Shown here one piece after another: positions 7,477 through 16,296 of a DNA stretch of 41,697 nucleotides (the stretch's first letter is position 1; the number at the start of each line of letters is the position of its first letter). Where the stretch lies: the NCBI GenBank assembly GCA_003246855.1, contig QKCP01000139.1, positions 1-41,697 of the forward strand. Reading direction: 5' to 3'. The translations under genes were made by a program, and so were the position numbers. The stretch comes from Ilyobacter polytropus. Its GTDB lineage: Bacteria > Fusobacteriota > Fusobacteriia > Fusobacteriales > Fusobacteriaceae. The notes under the pieces are model-generated. The model was not told the origin of the DNA. It searched no databases and saw nothing but the letters and a program-made list of their open reading frames with translations.

Positions 7477-8463
7477 CTATTTTAGCTTTCTTAAAAAATT
7501 GTTTGCAGAGAGGGCAGCTTTTGCTCCTTCTCCAGAAGCGATGCTCACCTGTTTGTACGGTACAGATGTAACATCTCCGGCAGCGAAGATACCTGGTACA
7601 CTGGTTCTGCAGAAATCATCTATTATAATTTCCCCCATCTGGTTTGTGTTTAGCAGTGTCTTAACAAAATCGGAGTTTGGGGTGAGGCCTATCTCAACAA
7701 ACAGCCCGTCCACCGGCATAACCGTATCCTGGTTGGTTTTCCTGTTCTTTATTACAATCTCTTTTACCCTTTCATCGCCTCTTATTTCTGTTATAAGACT
7801 TGAGGTAAGTATATTGCAGTGGCAGAACTCATTCATTTTGTCGATTAGTATTTTATCAGCCTTGAGTTCATCCTGAAACTCTATAATTGTTATTTTGTTT
7901 ACTATATTAACAAGGTCCATGGCTGCTTCTATTCCAGAATTCCCACCGCCAACAACTACTACGTCCAGCCCCCTGTAAAAAGGACCGTCACAGATGGTAC
8001 AAAATGCAACCCCGTTTCCAATAAATTTTTCCTCACCAGGTACATTCAGCCTCCTCCACTTGCTTCCAGTTGCTACAATAACGGTTCTGCTTGTAAAAAT
8101 TTCACCAGTGCTGAGTTGAATTTTTTTTGTATATTCGTCAATATTCTCTATGCTTTTTACCTCGCACTCTTCCTGTATTGCTACGTCGAACTGCTTTAGC
8201 TGTTTGATGAACTTTGATACCAGTTCATCTGTTTCTATGTAATCAAACCCAAGATAATTTTCTATAGACCTGGTCTCGGAAATCTGTCCGCCAAGCTGTT
8301 TTGCAGCAAGTGCAGTTTTAAGACCCTTCCTGGATGCATATATGGCAGCTGTAAAAGCGGCCGGCCCACCTCCTACTATAAAAACGTCATAGACAGTTTT
8401 TTGATCAAGTTTTTTAGTTTTGAAGTTATTGTCTAAAATTCCAAGATTTAAATTAAGTTCCAT
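7477..8463 (-). CDS. AhpF C-terminal-type (thioredoxin reductase-like) disulfide reductase
   Basis: FAD/NAD(P)H disulfide reductase. It has FIVGGGPAAFTAA (residues 28-40), redox pair CTIC (C155, C158), VVVGGGNSGIEAAMDL and terminal AAGDVTSVPYKQVSIASGEG. Several of these match AhpF more closely than ordinary TrxB (ATGSKWR, NSGIEAAMDLVNI, ELKADKILIDKM). A 25-residue N-terminal arm resembles the AhpF linker, but the AhpF thioredoxin-like domain is absent; a free copy of it is encoded at 29032-29682. I infer a split AhpF, with this chain reducing the detached domain, which then reduces AhpC. It could also serve thioredoxin. Start: ATG at 8463 behind GGAGG; a TTG at 8484 is less likely. Confidence 0.85.
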   Translation of the reverse strand: MELNLNLGILDNNFKTKKLDQKTVYDVFIVGGGPAAFTAAIYASRKGLKTALAAKQLGGQISETRSIENYLGFDYIETDELVSKFIKQLKQFDVAIQEECEVKSIENIDEYTKKIQLSTGEIFTSRTVIVATGSKWRRLNVPGEEKFIGNGVAFCTICDGPFYRGLDVVVVGGGNSGIEAAMDLVNIVNKITIIEFQDELKADKILIDKMNEFCHCNILTSSLITEIRGDERVKEIVIKNRKTNQDTVMPVDGLFVEIGLTPNSDFVKTLLNTNQMGEIIIDDFCRTSVPGIFAAGDVTSVPYKQVSIASGEGAKAALSANNFLRKLK

Positions 8464-8496
8464 AAGAGCCTCCAACGATTTCAAAATATAGTAACT

Positions 8497-8544
8497 TTAT
8501 AATATTATAACTCAAAAACTTTGACGATGTCAACTATATGACAT
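8497..8544 (-). promoter_or_regulatory. Promoter with PerR-like palindrome, AhpF-type reductase
   Basis: Minus strand TTGACA (8528-8533), 18-bp spacer, TATAAT (8504-8509). The -10 lies inside TTATAATATTATAA (8497-8510), a PerR/Fur-like palindrome lacking the usual central base. A second inverted repeat, ATGTCA-N6-TGACAT (8527-8544), overlaps the -35. Both could be operators. Confidence 0.6.
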
Positions 8545-8599
8545 ATTTGATATATCTGGAAAAATCCTCTTAGATTATAAAATAAATTGGGACTAAATT

Positions 8600-8629
8600 T
8601 TGATATGGACCTTATTTTTGTGATATAAT
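8600..8629 (+). promoter_or_regulatory. Promoter of the first coiled-coil lipoprotein gene
   Basis: TTGATA (8600-8605), 18-bp spacer, TATAAT (8624-8629), 46 bases upstream of the start codon, which follows GGAGG. Confidence 0.65.
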
Positions 8630-8675
8630 GTAACTAAGAGTAGTTATTAAAAAATAAGCAGGAGGTTGTATAGTC

Positions 8676-9107
8676 ATGAAAAGATTTTTAATAGCTGTAT
8701 CGTTGTTGGCCCTGGTTGGATGTGCTTCTGAAGGCCTTAAAAATCAGCTGTCCGAGGCAAAAGAACAATTGGAGGTTGTGAAGTCCGATTTAGAAAAAGA
8801 AAGAACCGAGCACCAAAAGACAAGGGAAGAATTAGATACTGTAAAATCTCAGTTAAATGTTAATATAGCGGAGATATCAAAATTAAAAGAAAATTTAAAA
8901 GTCTCAAAAACCGATTCAGAGGTTTCTAGTAAGCAGTGGTCTGAGCTTAAGGCTAAAATTGACAGATCTGAAAGAGAAAAGAAAGCTTTGCAGATGAAGA
9001 TAAACAGTCTCAGTAAGGTAAGCAATACGCTAGAAGGTGTGAAAAGTGGTGTAGAATCTGCTATAGTAGATGTAGATGAGCTGAAATATGAAATGAAGGG
9101 CGAATAG
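8676..9107 (+). CDS. Coiled-coil lipoprotein, copy 1
   Basis: 143-residue predicted lipoprotein. The signal peptide MKRFLIAVSLLALVGC ends in a lipobox with lipidated C16. The rest is almost entirely heptad-rich, charged and helical (residues 20-140), so a rod-like or trimeric periplasmic coiled coil similar in style to Lpp/OmpH-like spacers is likely. It is a clear paralog of the next gene: both carry EHQKTREEL and an S-x-TLEGVK-x-GV segment at equivalent positions. This copy has an extra 20 residues in the middle. No enzyme motif. A structural role in linking the outer membrane to other envelope layers is an inference. Confidence 0.7.
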   Translation: MKRFLIAVSLLALVGCASEGLKNQLSEAKEQLEVVKSDLEKERTEHQKTREELDTVKSQLNVNIAEISKLKENLKVSKTDSEVSSKQWSELKAKIDRSEREKKALQMKINSLSKVSNTLEGVKSGVESAIVDVDELKYEMKGE

Positions 9108-9218
9108 TATTTTCCAAGTGGAGTTCCCTTAAAATAAGTGTTTTATTTTTGTTTTTTTAAAGACCATAAATGTTATATAATGATTTTATAGGGATAAATT
9201 TTAAAAGGAGGTAAGGTT

Positions 9219-9596
9219 ATGAAGAAATTTGCAATAGCTATTGCACTTCTCGCTTTTTTTGGGTGTTCTTCAAATGAGATGAAACAGGAATTAGAGGTTG
9301 TAAAGGCTGATCTTCAACAAGAAACTTTGGAACATCAGAAGACCAGGGAAGAACTTGAGATTATAAGAGCTCAGTTAAACGAAAAACTAGCGGAACTTGC
9401 AGCTCTAGAGGATGAATTAAAGGTTGCTGAAGTAGATTTAAGTGTAGCTCAGAAAAAAGTGGATATAGTTGAGAAGCAAAAGCAAATAGTTGAGGTTCAA
9501 GTAGATAAGTTGAATAAGTTGTCTAGCACTCTAGAGGGGGTAAAAGACGGGGTACATACAGCCATAGACGATATAGAAAAGATAAAGAGTAAGTAA
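9219..9596 (+). CDS. Coiled-coil lipoprotein, copy 2
   Basis: 125-residue paralog of the preceding gene. The lipobox (AFFGC, C16) is followed by a continuous charged coiled coil. It shares EVVKADL, EHQKTREEL and STLEGVKDGV with copy 1. It has its own AAAAGGAGG ribosome binding site, a possible -10 TATAAT at 9176-9181 with a weak -35, and a strong terminator after the stop, so it may be transcribed separately from copy 1. The pair reflects a tandem duplication followed by divergence. Function unknown beyond a probable envelope-anchored coiled coil. Confidence 0.7.
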   Translation: MKKFAIAIALLAFFGCSSNEMKQELEVVKADLQQETLEHQKTREELEIIRAQLNEKLAELAALEDELKVAEVDLSVAQKKVDIVEKQKQIVEVQVDKLNKLSSTLEGVKDGVHTAIDDIEKIKSK

Positions 9597-9597
9597 T

Positions 9598-9631
9598 AAA
9601 AAATAAGCCGAACTCTATCGGCTTATTTTTT
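9598..9631. terminator. Bidirectional terminator, lipoprotein / acyl ligase
   Basis: 14-bp stem AAAAAATAAGCCGA / TCGGCTTATTTTTT, loop ACTCTA. It overlaps the last codons of the convergent minus-strand gene. Confidence 0.9.
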
Positions 9632-12079
9632 ATTTGTCCATGCTGTGACATCACTTAGGGTTTTTTCCACTATCTCTTCTATGGTAAGGTTGTGAGGTTC
9701 AATTTTTTGGAAAAATTTTATGCTGAGTTTTTTAGGCCTTGGAAATTTTTTCCCAAAGGAGAAGGCATCATAAGCTCCGTTTATGGCAAAGGGCACCACA
9801 GGTATATCTAACTGTTTACTTAAGATAGCAAATGTTTTTTTAAATTCATTTAAGCTTCCATCCCTCGTTCTAAGGCCTTCCGGAAATATAACTATATTCT
9901 TTCCACTTTGCAAAATTTTTGCTATTTTTTGCAGAGATTCTGTCAGGTTTTTGTTAATATCCACTGTCAGTATATTTGAATTTTTACTGAGATATTTTAG
10001 GATTCCCTTTTCGAAGTGCTTTATTTTTGCCAAATAACAGGTTTTTTCTACCGAGCGGAACCTGAGAGCGTTGTTTATCATTAGGCCGTCTATAAAACTT
10101 TGGTGATTTCCAGCTAATATGCATGGGGTGTTTGGAATATTTTCCACCCCTTCTTTTTTAAATCTAAAATAGAGTTTAAATGCAGGGGACGATAAAAGTT
10201 TTATAAACTTCAGGAATAGGGCAGACTTAGGCAACTCAATGTCATTTTTTGAGTTTAGTATAGCCCCCCAATCCGTACTTGAATTTCCAGTTTTAGTTTT
10301 ATTCGCATTTATGTATACTGAGAGCTCTTCAACAGTTGGATTTTGAAGGAGTATTTTTTCGTTCATGTCTATACCGAAATTATCTCCTATAAACGCAAAC
10401 AGCTCTACCATATCAAGAGAGTCCAATCCTATATCTAGCTCAAGGTGGTAATCCGGTAGCACCTCCCCTTTTCTGCTATTAAGGTATTTTTTCAGTATGT
10501 GGTATTCTTCCAAGTCTGGTTCCTCTATATTTTCATTTTTTTCATCTTTCTCCTTTAAAAGTTCTTGTAGCTTAAAGCGTTTCAACTTACCTATTTTAGT
10601 TTTTGGAAGTTCCTGTTTTACGATTTTTATATGCAGTATCTTTTTATAGGTCGGGACCTTGGAGTTGTATTTGTCGATTACTTTTAGCTTTAGGGTTTCG
10701 ATTATGTTGCTTATCTCTAACTCTTTTATTTTTTTGAAATTAGGGTATATAATGGCAGCAAGTATGCTGTTATGTTCCACAACTCCAACCTCTTCTATTA
10801 GGTCGGTATTGGACAAAATTTCCATTTCGAGCTCTAGTGGATTTATATTTTTCCCATTGGGTAAGACTATCATCTCTTTTTTTCTTCCTGTTATGAAAAT
10901 ATAACCATTTTTCAGATAGCCCTGGTCTCCGGTGTGCAGCCATCCATCCTCGTCGATTATCTCACTGCTTTCTTTTGGATTGCCGAAATATCCCGTCATG
11001 ACGTTTGGTCCCTTAACCAAAATTTCTTTATCTTCTGCTATTTTAACCTGGCACCCTTTTAATACTTTACCGGCCGATCCAATAACGATTTTACCTGGAG
11101 GGGTAAAGCTTATCATAGGTGCACATTCAGTCATACCATAACCCTCTATAAGATCAAACCCAAGCGCCTGATACCCCCTGACTATTTCAGGAGATATCTT
11201 GGCCCCGCCTGATATGAATAATTTTACGTTTCCTCCGAATGCCTGATGGACTTTTTTAAATACCAGTTTGCTTAAATTTTTGCTGTTTATGTTTTTTAAC
11301 ACAAAGTAGGCGACTCTTGTGAAACGTTTTTTCTGTATTTTATCCATTATCCCTTTGAAGAAGATCTCGTAAAGTTTTGGAACTGCTATAAGCAGGGATA
11401 CACTGTTGTTTTGGAAAGCTTCTTTAATTGATTGTAGAGACAACTCTTCTAGTATTACTACTGAAGCACCAACATGCAGGGGCATTATAGCTGATCCTAC
11501 CAAAGGGAATATGTGGTGCAGTGGCAGCACATCTAGGACGACATCTTCTTTTGTATAGATTTCGGAGTCACGGAGGCCACTAAGATTGATTTCTAAATTT
11601 CTATAACTGAGCACTACCCCTTTTGGGTCTCCAGTTGTCCCGGAGGTGTAAAGCATAAGGCAGGGGGAATCCATATCTGGAGTTTTTATGAATACATCCT
11701 CTCCAATATAAATGGAATCCAGATATTCAAAACAGAGCAAGTCTATATTTTCCTGAAGTCTGTTTATCAACGGGTAGAGTTTTTTGTAGCCGGTTTTAGA
11801 GGTGATTATATAGCTTGGTTTGGAGTCCTCTATTAAAAATTTAAACTCCTCTTCGCTACTTGAAAAGTCTACAATTACGCAGATACCCTTTTTTTCCCAA
11901 ACCGCAAAAAAAGCAAATAAAAGCTCCGGCCTATTTTCTGAAAAAATTATTACACGCTCGTATTTTCCAAGCGTCATTTTTTCGCTATATCCCTTTGCAG
12001 ACCTTATGAATTCCTCATAGGATATCTGCCTATTCCCAAAAATTATCGCAGTTTTATTAAAATCTTCTATAAAAACCAA
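9623..12079 (-). CDS. AMP-ligase / acyl carrier / acyltransferase fusion, copy 1
   Basis: Three-domain lipid enzyme. Residues 1-510 form an acyl-adenylating ligase (YTSGTTGDPKG at 144-154, GYGMTECAP at 313-321, TGRKKEMI near 397). Residues 525-595 form an acyl carrier with GLDSLD (Ser554 for phosphopantetheine). Residues 620-818 form a PlsC-type acyltransferase (NHQSFID at 658-664, FPEGLRTR at 732-739). Family knowledge suggests a free fatty acid is activated, loaded on the built-in carrier and passed to a lysophospholipid. Domain order is reversed relative to E. coli Aas (acyltransferase first), and the embedded carrier is extra. Start is TTG with AGGGGG seven bases upstream. It is a tandem paralog of the next gene, but a terminator lies between them. 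Confidence 0.85.
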   Translation of the reverse strand: MVFIEDFNKTAIIFGNRQISYEEFIRSAKGYSEKMTLGKYERVIIFSENRPELLFAFFAVWEKKGICVIVDFSSSEEEFKFLIEDSKPSYIITSKTGYKKLYPLINRLQENIDLLCFEYLDSIYIGEDVFIKTPDMDSPCLMLYTSGTTGDPKGVVLSYRNLEINLSGLRDSEIYTKEDVVLDVLPLHHIFPLVGSAIMPLHVGASVVILEELSLQSIKEAFQNNSVSLLIAVPKLYEIFFKGIMDKIQKKRFTRVAYFVLKNINSKNLSKLVFKKVHQAFGGNVKLFISGGAKISPEIVRGYQALGFDLIEGYGMTECAPMISFTPPGKIVIGSAGKVLKGCQVKIAEDKEILVKGPNVMTGYFGNPKESSEIIDEDGWLHTGDQGYLKNGYIFITGRKKEMIVLPNGKNINPLELEMEILSNTDLIEEVGVVEHNSILAAIIYPNFKKIKELEISNIIETLKLKVIDKYNSKVPTYKKILHIKIVKQELPKTKIGKLKRFKLQELLKEKDEKNENIEEPDLEEYHILKKYLNSRKGEVLPDYHLELDIGLDSLDMVELFAFIGDNFGIDMNEKILLQNPTVEELSVYINANKTKTGNSSTDWGAILNSKNDIELPKSALFLKFIKLLSSPAFKLYFRFKKEGVENIPNTPCILAGNHQSFIDGLMINNALRFRSVEKTCYLAKIKHFEKGILKYLSKNSNILTVDINKNLTESLQKIAKILQSGKNIVIFPEGLRTRDGSLNEFKKTFAILSKQLDIPVVPFAINGAYDAFSFGKKFPRPKKLSIKFFQKIEPHNLTIEEIVEKTLSDVTAWTNKK

Positions 12080-12152
12080 AAGGTTTCCCCCTAACTATCC
12101 ATATTTTCATGTGCCACCAAGTATATGCTTTTCAGTTTTAACTTTGTAAATA

Positions 12153-12178
12153 AAAAGACTAGTATAAACTAGTCTTTT
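12153..12178 (-). terminator. Terminator of acyl ligase copy 2
   Basis: 11-bp stem AAAAGACTAGT / ACTAGTCTTTT, loop ATAA, with T5 downstream on the minus strand. The stem contains the stop codon of the upstream gene. It separates the two paralogs. Confidence 0.8.
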
Positions 12179-14643
12179 AACCATTCTATAATTAGATTTC
12201 TCGAATTAACTATTATTTCCTCTATTTTCAAATTTTCTGGGTATATTGGCTTGAAAAACTTTATTCTGAGTTTTTTAGGTTTTGGGAAACTTTGCCCAGC
12301 GGGCATAGCTTCGTAAGGGCCGTCTATACCAAAGGTAACTACGGGAACGTTCAATTCTTTGGCAATAATAGCAAAGGCCTTTTTAAATTCCTCTACCTCT
12401 CCGCTTCTAGTTCTAGCCCCCTCAGGGAATATAACTATGTTTTTTCCATTTTTTAAGACTTTTGCCACCCCTTTTAGAGTCATAGAAAGATCTTTGTTTA
12501 TATCTATCACCAGCACGTTTGAGTTATCAGCCATGGTTTTCATAAATGGCGTGTTAAAATATTTTACTGTTGCCAAAAAGTAGGTGTTTTTAAGTACCTT
12601 GTTCGGCAGGGAATTCACTACCATGAAACCATCTATGAAACTTTGGTGGTTACCTACTATAATAGTAGGTGAATTTGGAAGGTTTTTCATGCCATTCTTG
12701 TTCAGCCTGAAATAAAGTGCGAATACAGGCCAAAGGATTATCTTTACTGCCCTCAACACCTTCCAAGAACGTGGGAACTCTATGTCTATGTCCTCATTTA
12801 ATATTTTTCCCCAGTCGGTTTTACCATCGCTAATCTCAGAAGCATTTATCTTGAGATATTGGGCTAATTTCTCAACGGTAGAATTTTCTATGAGTATATC
12901 TTCTTTTATTTCCAAGCTGAAAGTCGATTTTAAAAATGAACCTAACTCGATTAAATCTAGTGAGTCCAGTCCTAGGTCAAGCTCAAGATGGGAATTAGGG
13001 AGTATTTTTATCCCTTTTTCCTCTTCTAGGTATTTTTTTATTATGGTGTACTCCCTGTAGTCAGGTTCCTTGACTTCTTTTTGGACTGCAGCTTTTTCTT
13101 GTAGGAGCTCCTTTACTTTAAACCTTTTAAATTTGCCAAGCTTGGTTTTAGGCAACTCTTCGCTTACTATTTTTATATTATGAATTTTTTTATAGTTTGG
13201 CACCTGGAGGTTGTAAGGGTCTATAACCTCCCATTTTACAGTTTCGGCTATATTTGAAATCCCCTTCTCCATCAGTGTCTTAAAGTTTGGGTATATTACG
13301 GCTGTGAGCTGATTTTTATTCTCCAGTACCACAATTTCCTGAATAATGTCTTTGGAAAGTTCCCGTATTTTAAACTCTATCTCAGTTGGGGCAATATTTT
13401 TACCGTTTGCTAATATTATAAGCTCTTTTTTTCTACCGGTGATAAACAGGAACTTGTCTTTGTCTAGGCTGCCGATGTCACCTGTATGGAGCCATCCCTC
13501 GCTGTCTATCGCTTCTTTGGTTTCCTCTGGCTTGTTATAGTAGCCCAACATTACATTTGGACCTTTGACTAAAATTTCTCCGTCATCCTCTATTTTTACC
13601 TCCATGCAGTCCAGTATTTGACCAGGGGAACCTGGCTTTATCTTGTCTGGACGAGTCACCGAGATGATTGGTGCGCATTCAGTCATACCGTACCCTTCAA
13701 GCACAGAAAACCCAAGTATGGTAAAATCCTTTGCTATCTGTTCGTCTAATTTTGCCCCACCTGAAACCAGGTATTTTATATTTCCACCAAACGCCTGATG
13801 TACTTTTTTAAACAATTTTTTTCTGAAGCTTTGGTTGTTTACATGTGAGGCAAGTTGAAATAAAATTTTTGCAATTTTATTCGATTTTATTTTCCCCATG
13901 ACTCCTTTATGCAGAAGTTCGTAAAGCCTTGGAACACCAATTATTATACTTATGGAGTGTTTAGAAAGGGCATCCTTTATACTGTCTGAGGATACTTCCT
14001 TTAAAATTATTGCCGTTATCCTATAATTTAGAGGCAGAATAACCGTAAAAACCAGTGGAAGAATGTGGTGAAAAGGTAGGATGGCAAGTAAGGTGTCCTT
14101 CCCCATTTCAGCTATCCCCATGCCTTCGATCTCCCTCAAGTTGACTCTGATATTTTTATAGGTCAACATAACCCCTTTTGGGTTACCTGTTGTTCCTGAT
14201 GTGTATAGTATAACGGCGAGTTGCTCGTCGTCTGGTTCCATAAAATCTTCAGGTTTTTTTTCTGAAGTACGGAGTTCCTTGTCTAAGTCCTCCATAAGCA
14301 GAATTTTTATTCCGGGATCACTTTTTGCCGCGGCTTCTTTCGCCGTATCTAAACACTCTGAAGAAGTTATGAGTATCTTTGGCGAGCAGTCACTGATTAT
14401 GTAAGCCAAGTCATCAGAGGTGCTCGAGGAGTCCACACAGACTGCGACCCCTTTATTTTTCCAGGTAGAAAAAAAGGAGTAGTGGTACTCAGGCCTATTT
14501 TCGCTGAATATAACCACTTTGTCTCCTTCGGATATATCCAGGAGCTTTGAATAAGTGTTTATGTTAGTCAAAAGGTCGTCGTATGTTAGTTTTAATTCAT
14601 CGTATATTAGTGCAGTCTGGCTGCCTCCTTTTATGAGCTCCAT
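12169..14643 (-). CDS. AMP-ligase / acyl carrier / acyltransferase fusion, copy 2
   Basis: Paralog of the downstream gene with the same order: adenylating ligase (LYTSGTTGNPKG, GYGMTECAP, ITGRKKELI), acyl carrier with LGLDSLD, then PlsC-type acyltransferase (NHQSFIDG, FPEGARTRSG). The Ser of GLDSLD is the expected phosphopantetheine site, and the NHxxxxD box supplies the acyltransferase base. I choose ATG at 14643, which has GGGAG seven bases upstream; the ATG at 14658 contains that site inside its coding sequence. Its terminator lies before copy 1, so the two are probably independently expressed and may differ in chain length or acceptor. It may recycle fatty acids into membrane lipid without passing through CoA; this is inference. 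Confidence 0.85.
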   Translation of the reverse strand: MELIKGGSQTALIYDELKLTYDDLLTNINTYSKLLDISEGDKVVIFSENRPEYHYSFFSTWKNKGVAVCVDSSSTSDDLAYIISDCSPKILITSSECLDTAKEAAAKSDPGIKILLMEDLDKELRTSEKKPEDFMEPDDEQLAVILYTSGTTGNPKGVMLTYKNIRVNLREIEGMGIAEMGKDTLLAILPFHHILPLVFTVILPLNYRITAIILKEVSSDSIKDALSKHSISIIIGVPRLYELLHKGVMGKIKSNKIAKILFQLASHVNNQSFRKKLFKKVHQAFGGNIKYLVSGGAKLDEQIAKDFTILGFSVLEGYGMTECAPIISVTRPDKIKPGSPGQILDCMEVKIEDDGEILVKGPNVMLGYYNKPEETKEAIDSEGWLHTGDIGSLDKDKFLFITGRKKELIILANGKNIAPTEIEFKIRELSKDIIQEIVVLENKNQLTAVIYPNFKTLMEKGISNIAETVKWEVIDPYNLQVPNYKKIHNIKIVSEELPKTKLGKFKRFKVKELLQEKAAVQKEVKEPDYREYTIIKKYLEEEKGIKILPNSHLELDLGLDSLDLIELGSFLKSTFSLEIKEDILIENSTVEKLAQYLKINASEISDGKTDWGKILNEDIDIEFPRSWKVLRAVKIILWPVFALYFRLNKNGMKNLPNSPTIIVGNHQSFIDGFMVVNSLPNKVLKNTYFLATVKYFNTPFMKTMADNSNVLVIDINKDLSMTLKGVAKVLKNGKNIVIFPEGARTRSGEVEEFKKAFAIIAKELNVPVVTFGIDGPYEAMPAGQSFPKPKKLRIKFFKPIYPENLKIEEIIVNSRNLIIEWLKD

Positions 14644-14713
14644 TTTTTCATCTCCCATCGATAGTTGTTTTAATACAAGTTTAGCACACCAAGATGTTTA
14701 TTTCAAATAAAAA

Positions 14714-14738
14714 AGCTCTCTGCACGCGGCGGAGAGCT
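14714..14738 (-). terminator. Terminator of the two-component operon
   Basis: AGCTCTC / GAGAGCT stem with an 11-base GC-rich loop, followed by TTTTTAT on the minus strand. It lies seven bases past the stop of the 49-residue gene. Confidence 0.75.
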
Positions 14739-14744
14739 AGGCAT

Positions 14745-14894
14745 CTAGCATAAATTTTCTATGAGTTCCTCGAGTTCTTTCCTTTCTTTTTGAGTAAGGT
14801 CATGCCCTGACTTCAATATGTCTAAAATTTTACTTTCACTTCCACTTGAAGAGGACTCTATGATTTTTATAATCAGTTTTCTATAGAAATCCAT
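14745..14894 (-). CDS. 49-residue protein in the two-component operon
   Basis: Short ORF starting MDFYRKLIIKIIES and ending EELIENLC, with an ideal AAGGAGGAG ribosome binding site five bases (TTATG context) before its ATG. It starts 17 bases after the sensor-kinase stop and ends just before an intrinsic terminator, so it is almost certainly the third gene of the regulator-kinase operon. The protein is charged and helical, with an amphipathic N-terminus and no membrane span or signal peptide; the segment LTQKERKELEELIENL is a likely helix. I do not recognise a family. It may modulate the kinase. It falls below common ORF length cut-offs. Confidence 0.6.
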   Translation of the reverse strand: MDFYRKLIIKIIESSSSGSESKILDILKSGHDLTQKERKELEELIENLC

Positions 14895-14911
14895 AACTCC
14901 TCCTTTTGTTT

Positions 14912-16276
14912 TTATTCTTCTTCAGATAGCGGGAGTAGGACTTCAAAAGTGCTTCCAACCCCTTCAGTGCTCTGTATATTAAGTGTACCCTTATGCTGCT
15001 TTATAATGAATTCAACTATGGATAGACCAAGACCTGTTCCAGATTTTTTACTGGTTCTAACCTTGTCCTCTCTGAAAAATTTCTCGGTTATCTTCTTCAG
15101 ATTCTCTTTCTTTATACCTATCCCGGTATCCTTGATACTTATTTTTGCATGGGAGTCTTCTATACGGGAGCTTATGAATATCTCCCCGTTCTCCCTGTTG
15201 TACTTTATGGCGTTTGATACTAGATTTATAAGCATCCTCTTTATTTTGTTTTTATCGCATTTAAGGATGTAATCCTCTAGGTCGGTGTGTATCCTTATGT
15301 TGCTGTCCATGGCCATTATCTCTACGAGGTCATAGATCTCTTCTATGAGCTTTTTCATGTTGACCTCTTCTATGACGAAGCTTTGCTTATCCCCCCTTGT
15401 CATGAGGAGAAGGTCCTGTATTATTGAGTTCATCCAATTAACGTCGTCTAGTATGTTTAAAAGCACCTCTTTGTGGTGCTCGGCATCTTTGTCGTCGTCT
15501 TCTGCCATTAGCTCCACTTCTATAGTACTTTTTAGGGATGTCAGCGGTGTCCTCAGCTCGTGGCTAACGTTGCTGGAAAAATCCTCCACCCTTCTAAAAG
15601 TAGTCTCTATCCTGTCTAGCATGTTGTTCATGGTGCCAACTAGCTCATCGATCTCTTGGCTCCCGTATTTTTTATTTATCCTAAGCTTCAGCTTGTTTTT
15701 CTGTATATTCTTTGTAAAATCTGTTATCTCGTGGATAGCCCTAAATATTACGCTTATTAGTTTACTTGCAAGTATAAGGTACAGAACTGTTATTATAAAG
15801 ATAAGTGTTATAAATGAATATACTATTATTTTTCTTATATTTTCCATTAGGGTTATATCTTTTGAAAGAATTATATAAAAGGGGTCTCCGAAAAATTTGT
15901 GGGTGCTTACATAAAATCTATATTTTTCAACAGAAAATTTAAAATTATTGCTGGTTATATTCCTCTTAAATTCTCCAAGATTTCTTCTATAGAAATCTAG
16001 GTCGAAGTTATCGAGATACTCAGGAACAAACTCTTTGTCCACTATGGCAAAGCCAATTGTCAGTGGGATATAGCCCTGCTCTTTTCTAAGGAAAGATTTT
16101 CCGAGGGTTATCCCCTTTGAGGTGATATTCCTCTTTAGAGCAGCATTTGCTATGTAAAGCTCTTTATCTATTTGAGAATAGATGTTGGACTTTATAAGGC
16201 TGTACATAATAAAATGTACCACGCATATGACAACGAGACCTATGATCCCATTGTAGAATAGGAGGTTTTTTTTCAT
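14912..16276 (-). CDS. Sensor histidine kinase
   Basis: Membrane sensor kinase with classical layout: transmembrane helix at residues 9-29, an extracytoplasmic sensor region of about 115 residues, second helix at about 148-172, a HAMP-like linker, then HisKA with the phospho-acceptor H239 in FSSNVSHELRTPLTSL. The ATPase domain follows (NLVSNAIKYN N-box, DTGIGI and GTGLGLSIV G-boxes). It lies 20 bases downstream of its OmpR-type regulator gene. The sensor region carries basic and aromatic residues but no motif naming a ligand; domain style resembles CusS/envelope-stress kinases. The signal is unknown. Confidence 0.93.
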   Translation of the reverse strand: MKKNLLFYNGIIGLVVICVVHFIMYSLIKSNIYSQIDKELYIANAALKRNITSKGITLGKSFLRKEQGYIPLTIGFAIVDKEFVPEYLDNFDLDFYRRNLGEFKRNITSNNFKFSVEKYRFYVSTHKFFGDPFYIILSKDITLMENIRKIIVYSFITLIFIITVLYLILASKLISVIFRAIHEITDFTKNIQKNKLKLRINKKYGSQEIDELVGTMNNMLDRIETTFRRVEDFSSNVSHELRTPLTSLKSTIEVELMAEDDDKDAEHHKEVLLNILDDVNWMNSIIQDLLLMTRGDKQSFVIEEVNMKKLIEEIYDLVEIMAMDSNIRIHTDLEDYILKCDKNKIKRMLINLVSNAIKYNRENGEIFISSRIEDSHAKISIKDTGIGIKKENLKKITEKFFREDKVRTSKKSGTGLGLSIVEFIIKQHKGTLNIQSTEGVGSTFEVLLPLSEEE

Positions 16277-16296
16277 GTAATTCTTCCTAAACTTAT

